Shown: positions 28,252 to 37,173, counted from the first letter of the stretch. The stretch is 64,000 nt of DNA from Neobacillus cucumis (GCF_016107705.1 NZ_JAEHGC010000003.1:372001-436000); one strand, 5' to 3'. The notes: a model not told the origin generated them from the sequence alone. Translations and numbers: made by a program.

Positions 28252-28286
28252 AACGAGACTTCTTGGGCAAAAAGTCTCGTTTTTTC
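28252..28286. terminator. Terminator hairpin downstream of gerC
   Basis: A stem AACGAGACT / AGTCTCGTT has a strong T-run on the plus strand but only CGTTTACG on the minus strand. It lies beyond the gerC stop and probably ends that operon; the better T-run points the other way, where no gene is seen. Confidence 0.55.
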
Positions 28287-28329
28287 TCATTTTCTTAAAC
28301 AGGTCACTATTATCAAACGGTATGAATTA

Positions 28330-29490
28330 TTATAATGTTGGTTTGTCTCGCTGTTTTTCACCATGAATTACATCTATTTTTACTTGAATGTTCCGAAGTG
28401 AGTCCTTTTTCAGCGGAACCTTCCCTTGATGCTGCACCATTTTCCAAACACGTACATTTTTCCGATAAAGAACCTCTGTTAATCGATAAAGATCTGCATC
28501 GATGGAAAGCCCATAGAGATATGTTTCCATAATTTCCTTTTTAATTTTTTCTTCAATTTTAGTAGCCAAAGTAATACGGTTAAAGTTTTGTTCTACATGA
28601 TCAATCACTGAATCAGCTTTTACCTTTACATCAAATTGAATATTTTTATTTCTAATGACTGGCTTGACCTTCACTTTTAAATTTGTAACTAGCACATCTA
28701 TATTCTTAGGGTTATCTTTAACTGTCAGGTTGCTCCGTTTCATTTTTTTATTCATCCATCTCAATCCATTAGCTTGGCTCCCCATGACAAACCCTTTAAG
28801 TCTATTCCTTTTCACGACAGCGATTCCTTCTATCTTGAGAGACTCATGTGGCTTCTTTTGCGTCATCCAATTTTCTTTCGTAATTGTGATGACAGGAAGA
28901 CTTGCCTCATGTACGGGTTCATCGATTGAAATCAGCACCTCTCTCATGTTAATTGGTTGAATAAAAGAGTTTTGTTGAAAAGTCGCTTTTGGGTCACTAA
29001 TCCTCGATAATGCCGATGACATTCCGAGGATGGGAGTATTCAGCAATATTTCTGAGAGAGAATCTTTTGTCGCATAAAACCAAATCCGGTAGCGTGTCTC
29101 GCGATAACGGTCTAACAAATCCACAACCGATTTAATCCCATCACTTTTTAACGCTTCTTCCGTTAAGATGAGATATGAAAGATGCCCCCAAAAGATTCTC
29201 CTTTGAGCACTACCGTATAAATTAAAAATAGCCTGATCAACTGTTTTTCCTGTGGCCCGTCCAACTTCGACATTTTCTTCAGAGTTCCCTCCGCTAACCT
29301 CTGTTTTTGCCAAGAGTCCTAGGTTTATCATTTGCAGATAAGCAATATATTGGCCTTTTTTGTAATCAACCGCCATTCCATAAGCATACACCATGCGCTC
29401 CGGTTCAAAGGTATCCCAGCACCCACCTAAAGGTAGGAGCATGATCAAGGACATCAAAATGACCAGCCATCTTTTGATCTGCTGCCTCAC
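28330..29490 (-). CDS. gerC: Ger(x)C-family spore germination lipoprotein
   Basis: The C subunit of a nutrient germination receptor, a lipoprotein on the outer face of the spore inner membrane. The signal peptide ends in a lipobox LLPLGGC (Cys about 24) followed by the family's WD. The 386-residue length and the conserved blocks (MVYAYGMAVDYKKG, FYATKDSL, RYRIWF) fit the GerAC family. Its start overlaps the end of gerA by four bases (ATGA), so the two are translationally coupled. Last gene of a B-A-C operon, which should be switched on in the forespore. Confidence 0.92.
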   Translation of the reverse strand: MRQQIKRWLVILMSLIMLLPLGGCWDTFEPERMVYAYGMAVDYKKGQYIAYLQMINLGLLAKTEVSGGNSEENVEVGRATGKTVDQAIFNLYGSAQRRIFWGHLSYLILTEEALKSDGIKSVVDLLDRYRETRYRIWFYATKDSLSEILLNTPILGMSSALSRISDPKATFQQNSFIQPINMREVLISIDEPVHEASLPVITITKENWMTQKKPHESLKIEGIAVVKRNRLKGFVMGSQANGLRWMNKKMKRSNLTVKDNPKNIDVLVTNLKVKVKPVIRNKNIQFDVKVKADSVIDHVEQNFNRITLATKIEEKIKKEIMETYLYGLSIDADLYRLTEVLYRKNVRVWKMVQHQGKVPLKKDSLRNIQVKIDVIHGEKQRDKPTL

Positions 29491-31001
29491 GGGGAATCCT
29501 CACTTTTTCTGCTGGAATCCTTAGGGTTAAGCAAACTTGGCCTTTTTTTTATAATAGCGTCAGGCAAACGGATAATTGATTTTAAGATATTCTTTACATC
29601 TATGCGGGTAGCCAATCCCATATATGGAACCCCAAATGTTCGAATATTAGCAACATAAACAAGAATAAAGTAAAGTCCTACGAAAAAACCAAAAAAACCA
29701 AAGAAGGAAACAAGAATAACAACAAAAAAACGAAGTAGTGAAACTGTCCCTCCTAACGATTGGTTTGCTAGTGTAAAAGTAGCAATGGTTGACCCCGCAA
29801 TTACCACAAGTGTTGCTGGACTTGTTAAACCGGCTCTGATTGCAGCATCCCCAATAATTAAACCTCCTATTACACTTAAGGTTTGCCCGATTGCCATAGG
29901 AAGGCGCATCCCGGCCTCTCGAAAAACTTCAAATACTAAGAGCATCAATAGTACCTCTGCCGATGTTGAAAGAGGGACACCTCTTCTTGATTCCACAATT
30001 GTAGCTAAAAAGGTAAAGGGAATTTGATTCTGATGAAATGCAGTTAGTGCTACCCAGAAACCTGGAAGTAATGTTGCGATAATCACTGCTGTAATTCTCA
30101 TTAGCCGCTGGAAAGAATTAAATGCATAGAAAACTTCTTTATCTTCGCCGCCTTTTAAAAGAAAAAATAAATTGATTGGAGTCACATAGGCATAGGTGAC
30201 TCCATCGATTAGAATAATAAACCTTCCTTTTAATAGTGATTGCACAGCAAAATCAGGCCTTCCCGTATATGAATACCGTGGAAACATAGCCCAAGGGCTT
30301 TCATTGATCAGTTCTTCTAATTGCGTACCGCTAAAAAGCCCGTCGATATCAATAACATCTAGTTTTTTCTTAATTTGCTGAAAAATCTCTTTATCTGCAA
30401 TATCCTCTATAAACAATACGGAAACTTTTGTTTTTGTCCTCCTGCCGATTTCAAATGGTTCAATCACAAGGGTGGCTGTTCTTAACCTCTTTCGAATTAA
30501 TGCGATATTAATCGAAATATCTTCAATAAAATTATCACGTGGACCTAAAACATCCACTTCAGTTTTTGTCTCTTCAGGTTTTCGCTGTGGGCGTTCGGAA
30601 ATATCAACAGAAAAAATCGTTCCGTCTATACCAAAATCTAAGAATAGTTTTCCGGCAAAAATATCTGAAATGGCTTGCTCATCCGTTTCAATCATACCGA
30701 TTGATGGTAAGTAAAGACGTTCCAGAATATCTTTTTTTGTCGGTTTACTGTGCAACTGGGAAAAAAACGCCTCCAAACGCTGTGGGATGGAATTATACAT
30801 CATGTCAGTGCTAATTAAACCGCTGCAGTAAATCAACATAACTGGGAAATGGTTAAATTGATAAGATACAAACTGAACATCTCGAGATTTTATAAACAAT
30901 TCACGCAATCTATTTATATCAGGTGGATTGGTTTGTTTCTTAAAAGATAAACCATTTGTCAATTTATCATCGTTATTAGATTTTCCCTTCTTTAAATACA
31001 T
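29487..31001 (-). CDS. gerA: GerA-family spore germination receptor A subunit
   Basis: The A subunit of a germinant receptor in the spore inner membrane. From the ATG at 31001 it has 504 residues: a hydrophilic N-terminal domain (to about 270) with the family hallmarks SVDISERPQRKPE, ETKTEVDVLGPRDNF and RTKTKVSVLFIEDIA, a membrane domain with about five helices including RRGVPLSTSAEVLLM, and a polar tail. AGGGGGG lies just before this ATG, which overlaps the end of gerB by 26 bp. A longer frame from 31130 would add 43 hydrophobic residues unlike the family and is rejected. Confidence 0.93.
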   Translation of the reverse strand: MYLKKGKSNNDDKLTNGLSFKKQTNPPDINRLRELFIKSRDVQFVSYQFNHFPVMLIYCSGLISTDMMYNSIPQRLEAFFSQLHSKPTKKDILERLYLPSIGMIETDEQAISDIFAGKLFLDFGIDGTIFSVDISERPQRKPEETKTEVDVLGPRDNFIEDISINIALIRKRLRTATLVIEPFEIGRRTKTKVSVLFIEDIADKEIFQQIKKKLDVIDIDGLFSGTQLEELINESPWAMFPRYSYTGRPDFAVQSLLKGRFIILIDGVTYAYVTPINLFFLLKGGEDKEVFYAFNSFQRLMRITAVIIATLLPGFWVALTAFHQNQIPFTFLATIVESRRGVPLSTSAEVLLMLLVFEVFREAGMRLPMAIGQTLSVIGGLIIGDAAIRAGLTSPATLVVIAGSTIATFTLANQSLGGTVSLLRFFVVILVSFFGFFGFFVGLYFILVYVANIRTFGVPYMGLATRIDVKNILKSIIRLPDAIIKKRPSLLNPKDSSRKSEDSP

Positions 31002-32088
31002 TTTTTGCCCCCCCTGATTTTTTCGAAAACAGCATGACAAATAATCCCAGAAAAATCGATAAAGCAAAAAACCCCCAAAAGGTAAGCGGCAAAAGAAGAT
31101 GTAATAATAATCTCGAAAAAACAAAATCACTTAACGGCCATAGCGTCAGTGCTATTATGAGAAAAAATAGAATACTCCAAATCCATTTCTTAGTCTTTTT
31201 CTCGAATGGGCAAATTTCCCTGATGATAAAGAAAATTAAGGAAACACGGATAAATGTGCCAGAAAGCCATTGATAGATAGATAAAAAGTCCATATGTTCT
31301 ACAAAGTGTCCGAGCGATACAAGACCCCATTCCTCGTATGCAGGAAATCTTTGATTTGCCGCTTCAACAGGACCAAATTCAGCAATGGCCCCTAAGAGTG
31401 GACCAATAGTTAACCCCGTCAAGATAAGGGAAGTTACAACAAAATGGCGAAAGCGTATCGGCATGGTGATTTTGTGCTGAAGAAAAATAAATACCAACAT
31501 TTCAACCATACCTGATGCCTGAAAAATCATACTTTTGAAAACAGGAATAGGTCCATGCTCAAGAAATGGCAGGAGTAATGAATATCGTTTTACTTGGAAA
31601 TTAGTTATGGCTACAAAAAACCCGAGAATAACAATAAAAAATAAAAGAAAAACATTTACAATACTAATCGTTCTAAGACTTGTTGCTGCCAAAGAACAAC
31701 AGGCCAGCATGAAAAGCAGTATCATAAAAAAAACCGGTGTCTCCGGCAAGAACGCAATCTTTACCCATGTAAAAGTTTCTTTTAAGGTAACGACTACTGC
31801 AAGTGAAAGAAAAAGAATAACAGTTATACTAATTAACGAGCCAATTCCAGACCATTTTCGTTTTCGAATCCACTCAAATAGTTTCTCCTGATTCGTTTTT
31901 TTCTGTATATAAAGCAGTAAGGGAATCCAACCAAATGTCAATAAAAATGTTAAAATGCAACTCATCCAAGCATCCCTTCCCGCTGTTTGAACTAAGGCAG
32001 GAATGATAATGACATGATTCTTTAACCCAATGGCCGTCATAAACAGCAGAATTAGCTGAATGATTGTAATGGAATCCGATTTATTTAT
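30976..32088 (-). CDS. gerB: GerB-family spore germination permease, apparently starting at ATA
   Basis: The B subunit of the germinant receptor, an amino-acid-permease-like membrane protein with about ten helices. The first in-frame ATG (32040) has no ribosome site and would cut the first membrane helix. Upstream codons without a stop read N-K-S-D-S-I-T-I-I-Q-L-I-L-L-F, the family's normal N-terminus, beginning at ATA (32086-32088), right after an in-frame TAA and about nine bases past AAAGGG. Either ATA is the start, or an original ATG has mutated and the gene is weakened. About 370 residues from ATA. First gene of the gerB-gerA-gerC operon. Confidence 0.8.
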   Translation of the reverse strand: MNKSDSITIIQLILLFMTAIGLKNHVIIIPALVQTAGRDAWMSCILTFLLTFGWIPLLLYIQKKTNQEKLFEWIRKRKWSGIGSLISITVILFLSLAVVVTLKETFTWVKIAFLPETPVFFMILLFMLACCSLAATSLRTISIVNVFLLFFIVILGFFVAITNFQVKRYSLLLPFLEHGPIPVFKSMIFQASGMVEMLVFIFLQHKITMPIRFRHFVVTSLILTGLTIGPLLGAIAEFGPVEAANQRFPAYEEWGLVSLGHFVEHMDFLSIYQWLSGTFIRVSLIFFIIREICPFEKKTKKWIWSILFFLIIALTLWPLSDFVFSRLLLHLLLPLTFWGFFALSIFLGLFVMLFSKKSGGAKNVFKEGKI

Positions 32089-32342
32089 TTAACCCATCCC
32101 TTTCATACTCATTTACAATTCAAAAGAATTTACCTTATTCACGTATTTAAGGATTACATTTATTCTGTTTTTAAATATTATTTCAGATAATATTAGAGAT
32201 TATGTAAGAAAAATACAACCGGGGAATTTTATGGGGGTAAAAAAACAAACCTGTTCCCGTCAAAATATTGCGATACAAATAGGCGCAACAAAAGATCCGT
32301 CAAGATCTTGATGAACTGCAAATAAAAGGGGGTCTTCAATCT

Positions 32343-32486
32343 TTGAACCAATTATATGTAAAGAAGGAACTAGAAAGGGATCGTTTAATACGTGCATTTC
32401 AAAAAGCTTCAATTAAATATAACAAGTATGAGGATGGAACCATTCAATATTGGTATAAAAAACATTCCTATGTATATGGTGAATAA
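32343..32486 (+). CDS. Possible small protein (47 residues)
   Basis: A short frame starting at TTG, eight bases after AGGGGGT, ends just before a hairpin terminator. The product is charged and aromatic (KKELERDRLIRAF, TIQYWYKKH) and looks protein-like, but no family was recognised. The same frame is open further upstream to a TAG near 32280, and a separate 26-residue frame with its own GGGG site begins at ATG 32231, so this could be the 3' part of a frameshifted small gene. Confidence 0.4.
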   Translation: MNQLYVKKELERDRLIRAFQKASIKYNKYEDGTIQYWYKKHSYVYGE

Positions 32487-32493
32487 TAAAACA

Positions 32494-32517
32494 GGGGATG
32501 CCTTAGGTGGCATCCCC
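32494..32517. terminator. Bidirectional terminator
   Basis: A 9-bp stem GGGGATGCC / GGCATCCCC with a six-base loop lies between the small plus-strand frame and the end of the CPBP protease gene. Confidence 0.7.
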
Positions 32518-32518
32518 T

Positions 32519-33373
32519 TTAATCTGTAAGTTCTATGGATTGCGGCTGCTGTGTTTTTTCAAATTTTAAAAGAATAAGGTGAAGAATAAAGGCGGCAAGG
32601 GCAAAGGTTTCAACAGCATAATGGAAATAATTCCACGATAAGGTGGTCGTAATATCGTAAACCGAGTGGACGATGACCGTCACCCAGAGGCTTCGTGTCC
32701 ACAATAGAATCAGTCCTAAAATCAGCCCCATATTGGCAAAGGTTACAATCGCGCCTATCCGGACAGGCCATGTTTGAACAGTATCCAATGTATGGTCGAT
32801 GCCGAAGAGAATAGATGTAAAGAATAGGGCGAATAGGATAAATAGATCCCTAGAGCCGTTTTCCCAGCGGCGGGGGAAAATCTTTTTACAAATAATCAGA
32901 ACAAGAATGATATAGCCTAAGCGCCAAACTTCTTCGAGTCCGGCAAGTGTATCATTATATAAATCAGAACCGACGCTATCAATCGTCGAAAAAAACGTAG
33001 AAGTGGCTCCGCCAATGGTCGTTTGCGGGTCAGTGTAGACTTGAACATATTGATCGTAATTCTTGTTAAAGGCTGGGAAGGCTATATTCGAATAAATATT
33101 GATAATCGTGCTCCCAATAAAAAAAACAAGGAAGGCGCCGGTAAATTGAAGGGCGCGTTGGCGACTTGTCGGCCGTCCACTCGTCTCGTCAACGAGTCTG
33201 TGATGCAATTTCCATCCAATAAAGAAAGACGAGACCATAATCGCATCATATAAAGTACCTGCCAAATAGCTGTATCTCATAAAATAAAGAACAATTTCAG
33301 CACCAAGCGTTATGGTAAGGATGGCCGCCAGCATTTTTTTTGAAAGCGGCTTCGTTAGATTGTTTGTCATCAT
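32519..33373 (-). CDS. CPBP-family intramembrane metalloprotease
   Basis: A 284-residue multi-pass membrane protein (about eight helices). It carries the CPBP/Abi motifs for a membrane-embedded glutamyl/histidine site: EEVWRLGY (EExxxR type), FGIDHT and HSVYD. Family members process membrane-bound peptides or prenylated proteins, in some cases bacteriocin-related; the substrate here is unknown. It follows a 31-residue membrane-peptide gene by 34 bp on the same strand, probably in one transcript. The start MMTNN has GGGGGAAGAAAG upstream. Confidence 0.75.
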   Translation of the reverse strand: MMTNNLTKPLSKKMLAAILTITLGAEIVLYFMRYSYLAGTLYDAIMVSSFFIGWKLHHRLVDETSGRPTSRQRALQFTGAFLVFFIGSTIINIYSNIAFPAFNKNYDQYVQVYTDPQTTIGGATSTFFSTIDSVGSDLYNDTLAGLEEVWRLGYIILVLIICKKIFPRRWENGSRDLFILFALFFTSILFGIDHTLDTVQTWPVRIGAIVTFANMGLILGLILLWTRSLWVTVIVHSVYDITTTLSWNYFHYAVETFALAAFILHLILLKFEKTQQPQSIELTD

Positions 33374-33407
33374 CTTTCTTCCCCCTTCCCCACTTACCGT
33401 AAATCTC

Positions 33408-33503
33408 TTACCTGCTCAAGAAATGCACAGCGAAAAATCCAACTCCATTTAAGAAAAGAAGAAAAAAGGAACAGGCAATCAGCCATTTCCATTTTCGTGT
33501 CAT
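33408..33503 (-). CDS. Small single-helix membrane peptide (31 residues)
   Basis: A short frame starting at ATG 33503, eight bases after AAGGGG. It encodes a basic N-terminus (MTRKWKW) followed by one hydrophobic helix and a short HFLSR tail, the layout of a small membrane peptide. It ends 34 bp before the CPBP protease gene and is probably co-transcribed with it, which suggests it could be a substrate or helper. No family was recognised. Confidence 0.55.
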   Translation of the reverse strand: MTRKWKWLIACSFFLLFLNGVGFFAVHFLSR

Positions 33504-33924
33504 CAGGTTTTTCCCCTTTTTAAGATTGTAATACTAATAACTTACCATATGGATAGGCAAATATCTCTATCGTTTTCTTCATTTTAATCAATTTTGATTC
33601 CTAATGACTAGAAATATATTGGTTTAATTAGCAATATTCTTCCAAATAATAATCAGGTCTAGCTGTTTATTTTTCCGCCATAAGATTTTTCGTGTTTCGT
33701 ATTTTTCGCAAAACGACATAAATAGACCTATTTACAGGCGATTTTTTTACAAAAATCGTCAATTTTATAAGTCAAAAGACACATTTTTTACCTTTTCCAA
33801 AAAAATATTCTTGCTCTCAACATTTTTCATCATTTATCATTATTTTAGGAATATTTTAACTCAATTGGAAAATTGATATATTACTATTGTTCCATAAAAA
33901 TATGATCATAGGCAGGTACTTTTT
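33504..33924. other. AT-rich intergenic region
   Basis: This gap between divergent genes contains several AT-rich inverted repeats, such as GCGATTTTT / AAAATCGTC near 33740-33765, but no ORF with a ribosome site and no recognisable regulatory element. Confidence 0.4.
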
Positions 33925-34518
33925 ATGGTATTTGACGGAATTATTCTATCTTTTATTGTCGGATTTTTACGAAAAGGCAATGTAAGAGCACTAGCACACC
34001 TGAAGCTTAAGTGGGGTTGGATGTTTCCACTGTTATTGGCAATTGAATTGATTGTGTTCTTTTTACAAAACCACTTTAAATTGCTCGGGCAGGTAAGCGG
34101 TTCCATATACATTGCAGTTTATGTGATTGGTTTAATCTTTTTATGGTTGAACCGCAAGAACTCTGGATTTCTATTAATTTTAGCAGGAGTCTTTCTTAAT
34201 TTTCTTGTTATGGTTTTGAATGGTGGAAGAATGCCGGTCTCGCTAGAAGCAGCTACGGTTCTGGACCCAGGTTATGTAACCGCTCTTAAAGAAGGACTAT
34301 ATGCAAAGCACACGATGTTAACATCATCAACTCATCTTGGTATTTTAGGAGATATCATTCCCATCACGAAGCCTTATCCCCGCACACAAATTATTAGTAT
34401 TGGCGACATCATCATGAACATTGGAATTTTCTTCTTTATACAACATCTTATGATTCATCACCCACTTGCAAAAGGAACAAAGTCCGTTTCACTCTCCTTG
34501 AAAGGAGGTGAAAAATAA
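33925..34518 (+). CDS. DUF5317 membrane protein
   Basis: A 197-residue integral membrane protein with about five helices and a cytoplasmic LRKGNVR loop near the N-terminus. The pattern NGGRMPVS in the middle and the PRTQIISIGDIIMNIG segment near the end match DUF5317 proteins of Bacillaceae. Function is unknown. Its stop overlaps by one base the ATG of a 35-residue membrane peptide, so the two genes are coupled. Confidence 0.7.
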   Translation: MVFDGIILSFIVGFLRKGNVRALAHLKLKWGWMFPLLLAIELIVFFLQNHFKLLGQVSGSIYIAVYVIGLIFLWLNRKNSGFLLILAGVFLNFLVMVLNGGRMPVSLEAATVLDPGYVTALKEGLYAKHTMLTSSTHLGILGDIIPITKPYPRTQIISIGDIIMNIGIFFFIQHLMIHHPLAKGTKSVSLSLKGGEK

Positions 34519-34625
34519 TGAAAAATGAACAAAAACACGGTATCAAATTAACAAGCTTATTGTACAATGCCATCATTATTGGTTCGGTAATTATTGCGTT
34601 AACATCTGGATTTAAGTTAGTTTAA
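34518..34625 (+). CDS. Small membrane peptide (35 residues) coupled to DUF5317
   Basis: Begins at ATG 34518 in a TAATG overlap with the DUF5317 stop, preceded by a strong AAAGGAGGTG site. The product has a polar start (MKNEQKHGIKLTS) and one hydrophobic helix (NAIIIGSVIIAL). A palindromic hairpin 14 bp after the stop ends the transcript. No known family; a membrane partner of the DUF5317 protein is a fair guess. Confidence 0.65.
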   Translation: MKNEQKHGIKLTSLLYNAIIIGSVIIALTSGFKLV

Positions 34626-34639
34626 TAGTATAATAATTG

Positions 34640-34663
34640 GGAGAAGTTTTTAAAAACTTCTCC
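34640..34663 (+). terminator. Terminator after DUF5317 operon
   Basis: A 24-base perfect palindrome (GGAGAAGTTTTT and complement) with only a weak T-rich tail follows the 35-residue peptide gene. Confidence 0.6.
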
Positions 34664-34680
34664 TAAATTTATTCATGTGA

Positions 34681-36531
34681 GTGATGAAAATGAGTATTGT
34701 AAAGACACCCATTAACCGATATCTTTCACTTGTTTCAACATTAGGGATTATTTCCTTTTTATTCCTAAACGACTTCAAACAGCACTCTACGATGGAATGG
34801 ATTATGATTTCGGCAATTACCGGATCAATTCTTCTTCTAAATCATTACACAATCTTACTCCCTCCGAAGGGGAATTCCCTTTCGATGGATTCTTCGATTT
34901 ATTTAGCAAGTCTTTTTTTATTCGGTGTCCATTTCACTTTAAATGTTTTAATCATACATTCGATTATTTTTGCAGTTACCCAACGAAAAATTGTATGGTG
35001 GAAACATCTTTTTAATTTCTCTATTTACTCTTTAATGATTAGTGGTGCCTTTTACTCATTTATACTTACTGGTGGACATATTGGTAATATACATATTGAA
35101 AATATCTTCTCTTACGTGATTTCTTTAAGTGTATACTTTGTGATTAATTTGCTGTTAATTGGACTTTACTTCATATTAGATGCCTCTGAAAGCTTGGTAG
35201 AAGTTTTTAACGGAGTCATTAAAGAAACGATTGCAACGTACTTAGGTACTCTTATGCTCTCTCTCGTATTAGTCATTTTAATGCAGACGGAGGAATTACT
35301 TGGTATCTTCCTGTTTACATGTATTTCGTTCCTATTATCCTTAGCATTTAAACAGCATTTTCAATTATTTAAGGACATTTCAGAAAAAGCAAACAAGGAT
35401 TTTCTGACGGGTCTCAATAATCACGGGTATTTTAAAGAGCTTTTAGAAAAAGAGTTAGCTGTCGCAAAGGAAAGTGAGCAGCCACTAAGCGTTGCTTTAC
35501 TGGACATTGATGATTTTAAAAAATACAACGATCTTTACGGGCATATTCAAGGCGACTATTTACTTGAGAAATTTGGCGCCATTTTAAAAGAAGAAACGGA
35601 AGCGAAAAATTATACCGTTGCCCGCTATGGCGGCGAAGAGTTTTCCATCTTCATGCCAAACACCGACCGCAAGCTGGCCTTTTCATTTATGAATGAGCTG
35701 CGAAAAAAGGCGAATGATACCTACTTGAAAGGTGTAGAAGGTCTACCATACGGCTGCCTGTCTTTTTCAGCTGGAATTGCACAATGTGAAAAAGAAACCT
35801 ACAATATTTCCGAGCTCCTCAATAAGGCCGATAAGGCGATGTACGCCGCAAAAGACCAAGGGAAAAACCTTGTTCAAATGTTCAATGAGCATTCAGAGTA
35901 TTCCATCGGTCGCTCCCTTTCTCTTGAAAAAGATCTAGACGAGGCTGAGCAGCAGTTAAAGATTTTCCTGTCAAAGGATGTTTACACCTATCGGCATAGT
36001 AAACGGGTGTACCAATATGCCGTTGATTTTTCAAGGACATTGGGCTTGAGTGAACATGAGCGGAAAACGCTTATTCTTGGAGCGTTAATTCACGATATTG
36101 GAAAAATTGAAATCCCCCGCGATATATTAAATAAAAAAGGAAAGCTTGACACACATGAGTGGGAAATGATGAAAAAGCATGTGACGTGGGGCAAGGAGAT
36201 CATTTCAACGAATAAAAAACTCGAAGACTTGATTCCTCTTGTAGAGCTTCATCATGAACGCTATGACGGCAATGGCTACCCATATAGTCTTGTTGGAAAA
36301 TCGATCCCAAAGCTGGCCCGGATTCTCTGTGTCATTGATTCGTTTGATGCGATGACGACGGAAAGACCGTACCAAAAAACGAAAACCTTCAATGAAGCAA
36401 TCGTCGAGTTACGGGATTGTTCTGGAAAACAATTTGACCCACAATTCGTTGAACCGTTTATTAACATGATCAAGCAGCTTTATGATGTGAAGGAAGAAGA
36501 GAAGTCCGAATTGGTTGCGGTGAATGGATAA
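34681..36531 (+). CDS. Membrane GGDEF / HD-GYP cyclic-di-GMP protein
   Basis: A 616-residue protein with seven or so N-terminal membrane helices (to about 235), a GGDEF domain with the intact signature GGEEF at 317-321, and a C-terminal HD-GYP domain (HDIGK near 471, HHERYDGNGYP near 523). It may both make and break c-di-GMP, which controls motility and matrix production in bacilli. No RxxD inhibitory site is visible before GGEEF. Start is uncertain: GTG 34681, ATG 34684 and ATG 34690 are in frame and none has a clear ribosome site. A strong terminator follows. Confidence 0.85.
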   Translation: MMKMSIVKTPINRYLSLVSTLGIISFLFLNDFKQHSTMEWIMISAITGSILLLNHYTILLPPKGNSLSMDSSIYLASLFLFGVHFTLNVLIIHSIIFAVTQRKIVWWKHLFNFSIYSLMISGAFYSFILTGGHIGNIHIENIFSYVISLSVYFVINLLLIGLYFILDASESLVEVFNGVIKETIATYLGTLMLSLVLVILMQTEELLGIFLFTCISFLLSLAFKQHFQLFKDISEKANKDFLTGLNNHGYFKELLEKELAVAKESEQPLSVALLDIDDFKKYNDLYGHIQGDYLLEKFGAILKEETEAKNYTVARYGGEEFSIFMPNTDRKLAFSFMNELRKKANDTYLKGVEGLPYGCLSFSAGIAQCEKETYNISELLNKADKAMYAAKDQGKNLVQMFNEHSEYSIGRSLSLEKDLDEAEQQLKIFLSKDVYTYRHSKRVYQYAVDFSRTLGLSEHERKTLILGALIHDIGKIEIPRDILNKKGKLDTHEWEMMKKHVTWGKEIISTNKKLEDLIPLVELHHERYDGNGYPYSLVGKSIPKLARILCVIDSFDAMTTERPYQKTKTFNEAIVELRDCSGKQFDPQFVEPFINMIKQLYDVKEEEKSELVAVNG

Positions 36532-36561
36532 GAAGACACAGCGATCAAAAGAACTAACATG

Positions 36562-36592
36562 AAGCCCCCTTTTGCGAGAAGGGGGCTTTTTT
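36562..36592 (+). terminator. Terminator of the GGDEF/HD-GYP gene
   Basis: A 10-bp stem AAGCCCCCTT / AAGGGGGCTT with a seven-base loop followed by six Ts. Confidence 0.9.
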
Positions 36593-36738
36593 TAATCATC
36601 ATCTTGATCTTGTTTTTCACTTGGATTTGTCCCATTATTCTCGACAATTTCCTTTAGTTCCCCAGTGTCTCCTTTTGCATTGATTACCTCAAATATTTGA
36701 TTTAAACCTTCACTTGTTTCGTCCTGTTCCTTTTTCAA
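36592..36738 (-). CDS. Small acidic protein (48 residues, TTG start)
   Basis: A short frame starting at TTG 36738, with GGAGGG seven bases upstream. The product is acidic and ends DQDDD; the middle (EVINAKGDTGELKEIVEN) looks helical. No family was recognised. The frame converges on the GGDEF gene and its last base touches that gene's terminator hairpin. Confidence 0.6.
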   Translation of the reverse strand: MKKEQDETSEGLNQIFEVINAKGDTGELKEIVENNGTNPSEKQDQDDD

Positions 36739-37173
36739 ACTAATCCCTCCAAATTTTTATACTTTCCACTATTAGAATGCCCCAAATATCGCTTATTCAC
36801 ACAAACTATATACCTATGTTTTTCACTATGTTTACCTTGCTCACCATTTCACAATTTGTTCACTGGGCACCCCTCTTTAAGTGAATAATATCACTAATTC
36901 CATATCCCCCCGAGAATAGAATAAAAGTGTAATCAGATTACAAGAAAAGCGTAAGCGCCTTGGTCAGCCCCGACAAGCGCTGGAGGGCCTGGCGGTGAAG
37001 TTGTTTTTTGACTTCATCGCCAGGACCGAAGCGTCCTCGAGGGGCTAGGCACTGAAGCTAGACAATAGAACGGCTTAAAAAAGCCAAGGATATTAGGCGC
37101 TAGAGACCACTAACAAAGACATACAAAACTATTCTTTCTTATAAAAAAATGAAGTTTAATGGAGGAGATTAAA
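36739..37173. other. Intergenic region upstream of nirK
   Basis: Holds one copy of a structured repeat (36944-37066) and the presumed nirK promoter to its right. The left part carries the upstream region of the small acidic protein. No clear FNR- or NsrR-type site was found. Confidence 0.5.
36944..37066. repeat. Structured dispersed repeat, copy 1 (left of nirK)
   Basis: A 123-bp element whose ends (CGCCTTGGTCAGCCCC and GAGGGGCTAGGC) pair as an outer stem and whose middle forms a strong hairpin, CTGGCGGTGAAGT with ACTTCATCGCCAG. A second copy in the same orientation lies right of nirK. The conserved ends match, to my recollection, a repeat type common between genes in Bacillus relatives. Confidence 0.8.

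Noticed and set aside
31002..31130. N-terminal extension of gerA
   Set aside because: The extra 43 residues are hydrophobic and cysteine-rich, unlike GerA proteins, and overlap gerB; a strong AGGGGGG site marks the ATG at 31001.
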